A stretch of 64,000 bases of DNA from RUG14300 sp964561145 (GTDB taxonomy: Bacteria; Bacillota; Clostridia; Christensenellales; CAG-1252), in assembly GCA_964561145.1 (NCBI GenBank), contig CAZLNZ010000013.1:1-64000 (forward strand), read 5' to 3'. Under the pieces are notes generated by a model. The model did not search any database. It was given only the letters and a program-made list of their open reading frames with translations, and was not told the DNA's origin. A program made the position numbers and the translations under genes. Numbering within the stretch: the first letter of the stretch is position 1; each line of letters starts with the position of its first letter. This document shows positions 32,713 through 40,345 of this stretch, piece after piece.

Positions 32713-33057
32713 ATGGAGGAAAAAGACATTGCTCCTCGATTACTAAGCATTATCATTAGCGAAGAAATGACCGATTCGTTGAACGAATATCTCATAAAAA
32801 AAGGATACCAAACAGTATCCTTTAAAGGGCATGGTACGGCAAAACAAACTTGGTTACATGTTCTTGGAATCGGCGAACGAGGTAAGTCGGTCATTTGGAT
32901 GTTCGTAAAAAAAGAAGAGGTTGAGGACGTTTTCACCATCTTGAAAAACAAATTCAAGGCAGGACAAAAAAACGGAGCCGTAGCCTTTACCATTAAGCTC
33001 ACAGGTGTCGGCGGAAAGCATACCCTAGAAGCCCTATTCGGCAAAGCGGAGGATTGA
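32713..33057 (+). CDS. PII-like signalling protein
   Basis: A 114-residue protein of ferredoxin-like PII type: strand 'RLLSIIISEEMTDSLNEYLI' near residue 9, a loop region 'SFKGHGTAKQTWLHVLGIGE' near 36, and 'KSVIWMFVKKEEVEDVFTIL' near 58. The T-loop sequence differs from GlnB/GlnK and has no uridylylation Tyr motif. The start at 32713 has AAAGGAGG upstream; a longer in-frame reading from 32635 would overlap the DUF1538 tail and is rejected. It probably binds a nucleotide or other small effector and acts on the DUF1538 protein. Confidence 0.78.
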   Translation: MEEKDIAPRLLSIIISEEMTDSLNEYLIKKGYQTVSFKGHGTAKQTWLHVLGIGERGKSVIWMFVKKEEVEDVFTILKNKFKAGQKNGAVAFTIKLTGVGGKHTLEALFGKAED

Positions 33058-33058
33058 T

Positions 33059-33376
33059 ATGGAAAGTGAATTAATAATTGCAATTGTTAACAAGGGACAC
33101 TCGGAGACCGTTATGGACAGTGCTCGTGAAAACGGTGCCACCGGCGGTACTATTATTAACGGAAGAGGAACCGCCAACGAAAAGGTCGAAAAATTCTTCG
33201 GAATCACCATCCAGCAAGAAAAAGAAATAATACTCATTCTTGTAAGAAAAGATGTTCGCAATAAGATAATGGGAGCAATCAATAAGGCTCTTGACCTTGA
33301 AGTTCCCGGTAAAGGCGTTATTTTCTCCTTACCCGTTTCCGAATCTTTAGGCATCAACTTTACACCTTTTGAATAA
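33059..33376 (+). CDS. PII-family regulator
   Basis: A 105-residue PII-family protein, closer to classic PII than its upstream neighbour: N-terminal 'LIIAIVNKGHSETVMDSARE', T-loop base 'GATGGTIINGRGTANEKVEK' near residues 23-42, and C-terminal 'FSLPVSESLGINF'. The GRGT motif is shared with GlnK-type proteins. It lacks a typical T-loop Tyr51 context. It starts one base after the preceding stop with GGAGG inside the previous gene. Two different PII-type subunits next to one transporter suggest heterotrimers or two effectors. Confidence 0.85.
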   Translation: MESELIIAIVNKGHSETVMDSARENGATGGTIINGRGTANEKVEKFFGITIQQEKEIILILVRKDVRNKIMGAINKALDLEVPGKGVIFSLPVSESLGINFTPFE

Positions 33377-33390
33377 ATCCTATAAATAAA

Positions 33391-33441
33391 AACCGAATTG
33401 AGAATTAGCACTACACAACTTAGATTTCTCTCAATTCGGTT
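33391..33441 (-). terminator. Terminator of the GH32/DUF4886 operon
   Basis: Thirteen-base-pair perfect stem, AACCGAATTGAGA (33391-33403) and TCTCAATTCGGTT (33429-33441). On the minus strand it runs into TTTTTATTTAT, so it ends the minus-strand genes. Confidence 0.75.
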
Positions 33442-33467
33442 AAATAATAAGGAGAGTTTTTTGAAGA

Positions 33468-33491
33468 CAAGGGTCAACCCTTGCCTTTTTT
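33468..33491 (+). terminator. Plus-strand terminator after the PII genes
   Basis: CAAGGG-TCAA-CCCTTG followed by CC and six T, ending two bases before the convergent gene's stop codon. Confidence 0.7.
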
Positions 33492-33492
33492 A

Positions 33493-34827
33493 TTAGGACA
33501 CTTTCGTTATCTCAAAAGGGTTTGCTACTGCATTCATCACACATTCCTTGCACAGTGCCTCGACCTCATTATTGACAGTCTCAGGCTTAAATGTAATATT
33601 TTCCAGGGGAATATCGGTCAAGGATGAAACAACCGTTAGAGAGGCTATATATTTGCCTAAAACATTCAAATGATCTCCGCTATCCCTTGAGAAATTATCA
33701 CCCATGTAGGTGGTACGTGCGTTTTGCAGTGCGGTACCTATAGGTATAATTGCTTTGCAATCGGTCGCAAGTACACCGTCTTTCACCGCACTCATAATAG
33801 AATTGTACATATTTTCTTGAGAATTATTATAGTTAATAAAGTTGCTGTTTACAGAACCTTCCGCATAAGCCCAGCATTGCTGAAAAGCAAAGCTTACCTG
33901 GCTCGAATCTTGTCCGAGCGAGTTCAGCTTCTCTCTAATCAATTCAATTGTTTCTTGCAAACGAGAGTATGTATTTACATTACCTGCAATAGGGCTTGCC
34001 TGATTAAGAACAATTATATCCCAGTCCGCATAGCTCAAAGCATCAGACGGTCGTGCGTTACTAATTGACCTCATAGGCTCATTTCCATAACGAAGTTCCA
34101 TTAGATATGCAGCGGAATCGCTTTTAATATTATTATAGTGAGCATTTATCTGACACCCACCGATAAACATGTTAACAACAACAATTTTATCGAAGCCCGC
34201 CGACTCTGCCATCTTATAAAAATATGTCATGCTGTCCTGTGTGTAGCTATTACCGAAAACAAGCACGTTTAGGGTAGATAATTTACCTACGGTTACATTG
34301 TAAGTAATAGCATCGTTATCGGTAGATATTCGTATGGGATAAGTACCGCTTTTGAATTGGTTATACTTAGATGCATCTACCGTGTAATCCGCTTTTGATA
34401 GAGGCAGTTTGCTGCCGTCTGATTGCTTCTTATAAACTACAATATCACCGATAGAAAAGCTTTCTGCAAACTCAAACTGTGTTTTTACACTATCAATTGC
34501 AAGGGTTTTACTATCGGAACCAACAAATACTGAATATCTATAATACACATTACCCTCCTTCAAACCGACTATCACGGAATATTCTCCGGGCACTTGGTTG
34601 TTAAAATCGGAACAGCTTACATAGTACTCGTCTTCACCTAGAACCTTTGTTTCACCATTTGAAAGAGTCGCTATAACATCGCCGTCGAAACAAAATTCTT
34701 CACCACAATAGAAGTCGGTTGTTTGTCCTTTAACGTTTATGGACACCGTTTGTGCGGAGCTGCAACCGATAAAACTTACTGACAACACAAAGACTGTCAG
34801 TAAAAATATTGATATTAACCTTTTCAT
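33493..34827 (-). CDS. Lipoprotein with DUF4886 (SGNH-like) domain
   Basis: A 444-residue secreted protein. The N-terminal signal ends 'SFIGCSS', a lipobox with Cys22. Two Ig-like repeats (about 30-105 and 110-185) precede a DUF4886 domain that starts 'LNVLVFGNSYTQDSMTYFYK', with 'DWDIIVLNQASP' in the middle and 'SRDSGDHLNVLGKYIASL' at the end. The GNSY, and the late 'D..H' pair, follow the SGNH-hydrolase plan, so an ester-cleaving activity on a surface or dietary glycan is plausible. It begins three bases after the GH32 stop with no clear ribosome site, so it is translationally coupled to it. Confidence 0.8.
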   Translation of the reverse strand: MKRLISIFLLTVFVLSVSFIGCSSAQTVSINVKGQTTDFYCGEEFCFDGDVIATLSNGETKVLGEDEYYVSCSDFNNQVPGEYSVIVGLKEGNVYYRYSVFVGSDSKTLAIDSVKTQFEFAESFSIGDIVVYKKQSDGSKLPLSKADYTVDASKYNQFKSGTYPIRISTDNDAITYNVTVGKLSTLNVLVFGNSYTQDSMTYFYKMAESAGFDKIVVVNMFIGGCQINAHYNNIKSDSAAYLMELRYGNEPMRSISNARPSDALSYADWDIIVLNQASPIAGNVNTYSRLQETIELIREKLNSLGQDSSQVSFAFQQCWAYAEGSVNSNFINYNNSQENMYNSIMSAVKDGVLATDCKAIIPIGTALQNARTTYMGDNFSRDSGDHLNVLGKYIASLTVVSSLTDIPLENITFKPETVNNEVEALCKECVMNAVANPFEITKVS

Positions 34828-34830
34828 CGT

Positions 34831-36294
34831 TTAATCGTCTAGCGAAATATCATACTTGATAACATCGACAATCGCATCACCATCGGAAACTGCCACCACA
34901 CCGTCTGCTGTCGGTGAATTGAAAACGAGGTTTGACATGGTTGCGATACCATTGTCAATAAACACCTCAACCGTGCTCTTATCTATAAAGATTTCAGCCT
35001 GAAAACGTTTTCTCCTTGCTTGATAAGAATGTCTAAGCTGCACTGTACGTACTCCGCTGCGTGAGCTTTCGCACTCATTGGGATGACCACCCAATGGATA
35101 TAGCACGTGAGATTTATCGAAGGTAACGGTCGATTCCTTGAAATTGAAAATCAAACTAGCGTAATTACCTTCGCCTTCCAGTAATCTGAGCTCGACAAAA
35201 TCGGTATCATCGGAGGCTGTACTTACGCTTACCCTAAGATAAATGCTTCTTCCTCTAATTTTACTAAAACGTCTTTCACCATTCAGTCTAATGCTTTCCC
35301 TTACTTTTTTCTTGAAACAGTTATATATGGCATGTATAGGCTCTTGAATAAGCTGGTAGTCACGATTAAGCGATAAAACACGAGGTAATCCTATAACACC
35401 GCTCCATCCGTGACCTAATTCCAACGGAAGCATACGTCTGCCCCACATTTGAAGCCAGCTCAGCATCACGGGAGTACGCTCATTCAGTTGCATACATCTG
35501 GTTGCATAAAAATCACAGCCGGTATCAACCTCACGGAAAGTGGATACACGAAATCTCTTTTCCTCAACATTGTATCTACCCGTACCGTATACTGTCGAAG
35601 AAACATTGGTAAACTTATCACCATCGCTCGGATACCATTGAGGCGAAACAATTAGGCCCATTCTGCCATCGCCAAAGCCTATCACGTTGGGACATTCCCA
35701 CATCGTACCGGAATTACTACGTTTCTCGGCGGCACCAAAACACTCGTAGTTTATTAGATCCTTAGTTGTATAAACCAAACATTGAGGTTTGCCGTAACCG
35801 GTATGAGAACCAATAAAAATATGCCATTCATCACCGAATTTGAAGGCGTCGGGATCTCTAAAATCAATCTTAGAATTGTGCTTCGGAAGATTGTCTGTTC
35901 CTATTACGGGGTTTTCGGGATATTTTTCAAAGTTAACACCATCGCTAGAGTATGCCAAGCATTGTGTTTGACGAACTCCGTCCGGGGTTTCGGCATAACC
36001 GGTGTAGAGAAGATAAAGCTTGTCATCCTTTACAATCGCCGTACCCGACCAACAGCCATCCTTATCATAAGGTTCAGAGGGCATAAGCGCAATAGGCAAA
36101 TCTCTCCACCGTAGCATATCCTTGCTGACAGCATGCCCCCAACAAGCACCCACGGCACCTCTATCCTCGAGGGTGTCGGGATGATATTGATAAAACATAT
36201 GATACTCTCCTCTGAAGTGTACCAATCCGTTAGGGTCATTTAACCAACCATTGGAGGCAGAAAAGTGATAAGAAGGTTTATACGTATTGTCCAT
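34831..36294 (-). CDS. GH32 beta-fructosidase
   Basis: A 487-residue glycoside hydrolase family 32 enzyme cleaving fructosyl linkages in sucrose, sucrose 6-phosphate or fructans. Catalytic residues are all visible: nucleophile Asp20 in 'NGWLNDPNGL', transition-state Asp147 in 'DFRDPDAF', and acid/base Glu200 in 'MWECPNVI'. The C-terminal beta-sandwich (about 320-487) includes 'FIDKSTVEVFIDNG'. There is no signal peptide, so it acts in the cytoplasm on imported sugar. The start at 36294 has AAAGGAG five bases upstream. No PTS or sucrose permease gene is adjacent; the fructokinase at 43.4 kb could use its product. Confidence 0.93.
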   Translation of the reverse strand: MDNTYKPSYHFSASNGWLNDPNGLVHFRGEYHMFYQYHPDTLEDRGAVGACWGHAVSKDMLRWRDLPIALMPSEPYDKDGCWSGTAIVKDDKLYLLYTGYAETPDGVRQTQCLAYSSDGVNFEKYPENPVIGTDNLPKHNSKIDFRDPDAFKFGDEWHIFIGSHTGYGKPQCLVYTTKDLINYECFGAAEKRSNSGTMWECPNVIGFGDGRMGLIVSPQWYPSDGDKFTNVSSTVYGTGRYNVEEKRFRVSTFREVDTGCDFYATRCMQLNERTPVMLSWLQMWGRRMLPLELGHGWSGVIGLPRVLSLNRDYQLIQEPIHAIYNCFKKKVRESIRLNGERRFSKIRGRSIYLRVSVSTASDDTDFVELRLLEGEGNYASLIFNFKESTVTFDKSHVLYPLGGHPNECESSRSGVRTVQLRHSYQARRKRFQAEIFIDKSTVEVFIDNGIATMSNLVFNSPTADGVVAVSDGDAIVDVIKYDISLDD

Positions 36295-36332
36295 AGGTTC
36301 TCCTTTGCATTTATTCAAAAATGGCTTGTGTT

Positions 36333-36376
36333 ATTGTAGTGTTTGGTATAGTACGCTCAAGCATCATACTATACCA
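36333..36376 (-). promoter_or_regulatory. Promoter and inverted-repeat operator of the GH32 gene
   Basis: Minus-strand TTGAGC (36355-36360), 16 bases, TACAAT (36333-36338). Ten-base arms TGGTATAGTA (36344-36353) and TACTATACCA (36367-36376) lie on either side of the -35 box, one within the spacer, as expected for a sugar-responsive repressor. Confidence 0.6.
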
Positions 36377-36381
36377 TATAT

Positions 36382-36406
36382 CAGTCGGAGGAAACTCCTC
36401 CGACTG
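36382..36406 (-). terminator. GC-rich hairpin after the MORN-SGNH gene
   Basis: Eleven-base-pair stem CAGTCGGAGGA / TCCTCCGACTG with a three-base loop, 10 bases past the stop codon of the minus-strand gene. The T-run is poor, so termination may be partial. Confidence 0.55.
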
Positions 36407-36416
36407 TCTATATTAA

Positions 36417-38570
36417 TTAATAGCCGATAGCCGCTTTAATTGTCGCCCAGAAAGAAGGATAACCTAAATCGTTGCTAAGGTGTAACTTATCTGAAGAATT
36501 GTACCCGGCCTTTACAGCACCCGTATCGGGGTCGGTAAAGTCGGCAGCAGTATCTATTACTGTCAAATAACTAACATCTGCCGCATATTGCTTCAGCTTT
36601 TCATTATAGGTTTTTCCGTCACCGAGCCACTTTGCAGGAAACATTGCGGACGGCTCATATGTTAAAACATATATCTCTGCATCGGGAAGAGCTTCGTGGA
36701 TCTTCTCCGTAAATATTTTCATATCATTCATGGTCTTTTCAACGGACTTTCCACCGTTAAGGTCATTGACTCCAAGGTGAATAACAACCTTTTCCGGATT
36801 GAAATTCTTTATAAGAATGTCTACACAGTCAATCCATTGATCATAGCGTGTTCCGCCAATACCCACGTTCTCACAATCGATACCTGCAGTATCTGTTGCG
36901 AAACTACCACCGGAATCGCCACCACGACTGTCACGCCAGAAATCGAAATATGAATCTCCGACAAATAATACGTCAACGTCACGATAGTTAGTCGTTCCGG
37001 AAATACTGTTGTCAACTTGATACTCTTTGGTGTTTTTCCAAGCCTCAAGGAGCATATCTTCCGACCACGGATTTTCCTCATCGAAGTATGAACCGAAGCG
37101 AGCGGTTCCACCCCAGTAACCTGTAATATATCCCGAAGGTACACCAAAGTTTGACAGATAGAATACTCCGTTTCCAAACATCCAGCCCGATTTGGCTTCA
37201 TCGAATTCTCCTACATAGTAGGTTATTACAGAGCCGTCTTTTGCACCAACCATTCCACCATCCATTAATCCTTGGAAGTATTGAGTGCCTTGTCCGTAAC
37301 GAGACCATTGCTCGTTCTCATCATATTTTATTGAACCGATGTAATATGTTCCGTCGGGATAAACAATCTTACCTTCACCTATTTGTCCTCTCTTAACTTC
37401 GGGGAAACCACTCATTTCACCCTTGAAGTAGTAAACTCCAAGACCTACTTCGGCTTGGTTAAAGTAGATAGTACCGACACATCCGGCCATTGTACCATTT
37501 TTAAATTCACCCTCGTATCTCCAGCCGCTTTCTTGAAGGGTTCCAAACTCGTCATACGTATTCCAATTAAACACGCCATAACCGTCATATAAGTTGTCCT
37601 TAAAGTTTCCCTTATAGGTCATCGTATTTGGATAAGTATGCTCTCCGTATCCGTTCAATATTCCGTTTTCATAAACACCCGTACGTACAGAGCCGTCGGG
37701 ATAACTCAATGTTCCTTTACCGTTGGGGATACCCTCCTCGTTTACATAACCCGAGTAGGTACAATCTCCATAAGTGATTCCATTTACATATGCCATATCG
37801 CACTCTCCGTCTTCCCAATATCCTTTAGAGATACTGCCATCTCTTTTCGTTAATTCTCCATATCCACTAAATTTGCCATTACTGAAGCCACCTTCATATT
37901 TTTCATACTCGTGACCGATAGGATATGTGATTACGGCATTATCATCGGTCAAAACGTCGTCTACGAATTTGCCACTATATATCGTTCCGTCCTCACCATT
38001 TGCGGTATAGACACCTTTTCCACTCTTCTTTAGTCCGCTAACCTCACCGATATAAAGATTATAAGTAGAGATATCGCCACTAACAGAATTTGTGCCCTTT
38101 ACGCAAAGGGTTCCTTCTCCGTAAATCTCTCCGTACAAGAAATCTCCGTCATAATATTCGCCATCGGCAGAAAGCTGAAGCTTTCCTTTCGCACGATTAT
38201 CACGTTCCCAAGTTCCTACGAAAGTCAAACCATCGGTATAAACCATTGTACCCATGCCTACTCGTTTTCCCTCGGAGAAGTTACCGGTATATACTCCGTC
38301 TTCGGTGGTCAAAGTACCCTCTCCGTTATACTTATCGTTAGCAAAAGTTCCTACATAAATAACCTTTCCATCCAACGAGTATAAGGTACCGTTTCCGTGT
38401 GCCTTGCCATCAATAATATCACCCTCATAGTATCTTCCGTCAGAATAAGTGATCTTATTTGTAGAAGCAGCGGGATCATTGGTATCATCGCACGCACCCA
38501 ACAGACATACACATAAAGTTATTATAGTTACAATAAGTACTATAGTAAATGCCTTTATTTTATTATTCAT
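36417..38570 (-). CDS. MORN-repeat lipoprotein fused to an SGNH esterase domain
   Basis: A 717-residue secreted protein. After a lipoprotein signal ('CLLGAC', Cys27) come about fifteen MORN repeats over residues 40-500, each like 'YEGDIIDGKAHGNGTLY' or 'YTGNFSEGKRVGMGTMVY'. The last 190 residues are an SGNH/GDSL hydrolase: nucleophile Ser540 in 'VLFVGDSYFDFWRDS', Gly block 'NVGIGGTRYDQW', Asn block 'VVIHLGVNDLNGG', and catalytic His697 in 'SSDKLHLSND'. All four blocks are present, so it should be an active esterase on the cell surface, perhaps deacylating a glycan. The start at 38570 has GGAG upstream. A standalone copy of the esterase domain is encoded just upstream in the transcript direction. 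Confidence 0.85.
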   Translation of the reverse strand: MNNKIKAFTIVLIVTIITLCVCLLGACDDTNDPAASTNKITYSDGRYYEGDIIDGKAHGNGTLYSLDGKVIYVGTFANDKYNGEGTLTTEDGVYTGNFSEGKRVGMGTMVYTDGLTFVGTWERDNRAKGKLQLSADGEYYDGDFLYGEIYGEGTLCVKGTNSVSGDISTYNLYIGEVSGLKKSGKGVYTANGEDGTIYSGKFVDDVLTDDNAVITYPIGHEYEKYEGGFSNGKFSGYGELTKRDGSISKGYWEDGECDMAYVNGITYGDCTYSGYVNEEGIPNGKGTLSYPDGSVRTGVYENGILNGYGEHTYPNTMTYKGNFKDNLYDGYGVFNWNTYDEFGTLQESGWRYEGEFKNGTMAGCVGTIYFNQAEVGLGVYYFKGEMSGFPEVKRGQIGEGKIVYPDGTYYIGSIKYDENEQWSRYGQGTQYFQGLMDGGMVGAKDGSVITYYVGEFDEAKSGWMFGNGVFYLSNFGVPSGYITGYWGGTARFGSYFDEENPWSEDMLLEAWKNTKEYQVDNSISGTTNYRDVDVLFVGDSYFDFWRDSRGGDSGGSFATDTAGIDCENVGIGGTRYDQWIDCVDILIKNFNPEKVVIHLGVNDLNGGKSVEKTMNDMKIFTEKIHEALPDAEIYVLTYEPSAMFPAKWLGDGKTYNEKLKQYAADVSYLTVIDTAADFTDPDTGAVKAGYNSSDKLHLSNDLGYPSFWATIKAAIGY

Positions 38571-38583
38571 TATTTTCTCCTTT

Positions 38584-38618
38584 TTGTCAATAGACAACTT
38601 TGTTATTTATTGATAACA
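38584..38618 (-). promoter_or_regulatory. Two inverted repeats before the MORN-SGNH gene
   Basis: TTGTC-AATA-GACAA (38584-38597) and TGTTAT-TTATTG-ATAACA (38601-38618) lie within 50 bases of the start codon. Both are short and AT-rich; they could be sites for the ArsR-type regulator encoded at 39330-40253, but this is inference. Confidence 0.4.
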
Positions 38619-38709
38619 TATGTTTACTTTTATTAATAAATAGGTATTCCCCTATCGGTTATTGCCATAAAATATTATTCATCATTAATAATACATACGG
38701 CTTTGGCAT

Positions 38710-39300
38710 TTATTCATATCCGATAGCGTTCTTTATTGCACCCCAGAAGGCAGGATAGCCTAGGTCATTACTTAAGTGCAGTTTATCGGAGGAGTTATAT
38801 CCCTCCCTGACAAGTCCCGTATCGGGATCTGTAAATACAGCCTCAATATCTATTATGGTAATATAGCTTATTTCCTCTGCATATTCTCTTAGTTTAACAT
38901 TATAAGTCCTACCCTCGTTTTTACCTTTCTCGGGATATAGCAAATTGGGAATATAAGTACAGACGTACAATTGAGTGGCGGGAAGTACCTCATGTATATT
39001 TTTCGTTAAGGTTTTCATATCCTCGAGAGTCTTCTCTACAGACTTGCCTGAATTGATGTCATTACCGCCCAATTGCACCACAATCTTTTTAGGATTATAA
39101 TTTTTGACAAGAACATCGATGTAATCAATCCATTGATCAAAACGAGTTCCACCGATACCGACATTTTCGCAATTAATCCCTGCCGTATCTACAGCATAGC
39201 TTCCTCCGGTATCTCCGCCTCTGCTATCACGCCAAAAATCGAGGTAAGAGGCTCCGATAAATAAAACGTCAACATTTTGGGGAATGGCTTCTGATCTCAT
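38710..39300 (-). CDS. Stand-alone SGNH hydrolase
   Basis: A 196-residue SGNH/GDSL hydrolase closely related to the C-terminal domain of the neighbouring MORN protein; 'FWRDSRGGD', 'NVGIGGTR', 'SGKSVEKT' and 'GYNSSDKLHLSNDLGYP' are shared almost word for word. The nucleophile block reads 'FIGASYLDF' (Ser18 kept, Asp of GDS changed to Ala); His175 is in 'DKLHLSND'. It has no signal peptide and begins with 'MRSEAIPQNVDVLF', so it is cytoplasmic, unlike its paralogue. AAAGGAG precedes the start. It lies 29 bases after the ArsR-type gene on the same strand. Confidence 0.88.
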   Translation of the reverse strand: MRSEAIPQNVDVLFIGASYLDFWRDSRGGDTGGSYAVDTAGINCENVGIGGTRFDQWIDYIDVLVKNYNPKKIVVQLGGNDINSGKSVEKTLEDMKTLTKNIHEVLPATQLYVCTYIPNLLYPEKGKNEGRTYNVKLREYAEEISYITIIDIEAVFTDPDTGLVREGYNSSDKLHLSNDLGYPAFWGAIKNAIGYE

Positions 39301-39329
39301 ATTCTCTCCTTTCGGCTTTGCTATAAATG

Positions 39330-40253
39330 CTAGTAAGATAGAATCATTGTTATATCCTGATTGTAGTCTCCGAATTTTCGACCGAAAATATTAATTCCTC
39401 CGATATTTGTAGCATCATCTTTAATTCCGATTCTAAAGGACACATAGTCTTGTGTAGTCAGTTGCAGCTTATCAATGTTAACGGAAGAACTCTTCTTTCC
39501 GTTGATAAAAGCACCGTCCTTATTAACCATCCAATTTGTAAGCAAACCGTATTGAGTAGAGTTCATTGGCCACCATTTCGGTGAATACTGTCCTCTCCTT
39601 CCTCCGAAATCACCCGGACAGGTAAAGGTTCCGATATCTACTCCGTTTATCCAAACACTTATATCGGAGGGCCAGAAAAATCTGAAATTAGGTGCTTCCG
39701 AGCAACACTCCAAAGAAAATGCAATGCTTAACGGAGAGGTTTCCTTGTCACACATCATAGGGAATCGATATTCCAAATACCCTTTTGAAAACCAAATAAG
39801 CTGAGCATTAACTTTATTGGGAAGAAAGAAAGAGCGTGCATCATCGTCTCTACCTATAAATTCATTTTCGCTAGCCATACCGCAGGTAGGATATACAAGA
39901 CAATCCGTAAAGTTTCCTATTGGCATCGAAGTATACCATGTACGTGTATCATGAGCTATCTCCTTGCTGATGAAATTAAACTGTAGTTTCTCATACTTAA
40001 TACAGCACAATTTTTGACTTCCTCGAATACCACGTTCGTCTATACACATGATGATGTCGGCATTCTGCAGAGCAATTATATTTGCCGATGCCGTAGAAAG
40101 AGGAATGTTCAATTGATGAGCAATTTCCTTAACACTCATAGAACGAGTGGACAGCAAATTTAAAATGTCCAATCTTACAGGAGATGCCAAAGCCGTTGCC
40201 ACGATTTTTGCTTGTTCTTTATCAAAAAGGTCAATGTTCTTCTGTTTATCCAT
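39330..40253 (-). CDS. ArsR-type regulator with large C-terminal sensor-like domain
   Basis: A 307-residue DNA-binding protein. The winged helix spans about 10-90: 'ATALASPVRLDILNLLSTRS', then 'VKEIAHQLNIPLSTASANII'. The remaining 210 residues, with 'WFSKGYLEYRFPMMCDKET', 'SDISVWINGVDIGTF' and 'WWPMNSTQYGLLTNW', look beta-rich and jelly-roll-like, and could bind a sugar or another ligand. This two-part design is unlike the small metal-sensing ArsR proteins. The start at 40253 has AAGGAG upstream; a longer in-frame start at 40316 would overlap a terminator and is rejected. It probably controls the neighbouring MORN/SGNH genes. Confidence 0.8.
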   Translation of the reverse strand: MDKQKNIDLFDKEQAKIVATALASPVRLDILNLLSTRSMSVKEIAHQLNIPLSTASANIIALQNADIIMCIDERGIRGSQKLCCIKYEKLQFNFISKEIAHDTRTWYTSMPIGNFTDCLVYPTCGMASENEFIGRDDDARSFFLPNKVNAQLIWFSKGYLEYRFPMMCDKETSPLSIAFSLECCSEAPNFRFFWPSDISVWINGVDIGTFTCPGDFGGRRGQYSPKWWPMNSTQYGLLTNWMVNKDGAFINGKKSSSVNIDKLQLTTQDYVSFRIGIKDDATNIGGINIFGRKFGDYNQDITMILSY

Positions 40254-40302
40254 ACTCTTTCTCCTTTTTGTCGTTTTTATGTTGTGTGTTTTTAAAAGCG
40301 TT

Positions 40303-40333
40303 GTTAGCTGCCGCATTTTGTGCGGCAGCTAAC
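40303..40333 (-). terminator. Terminator of the large MORN gene
   Basis: Perfect 12-base-pair stem GTTAGCTGCCGC / GCGGCAGCTAAC with a seven-base loop, 13 bases past the stop codon. Downstream T content on the minus strand is modest. Confidence 0.65.
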
Positions 40334-40345
40334 TATAAAATCGAA

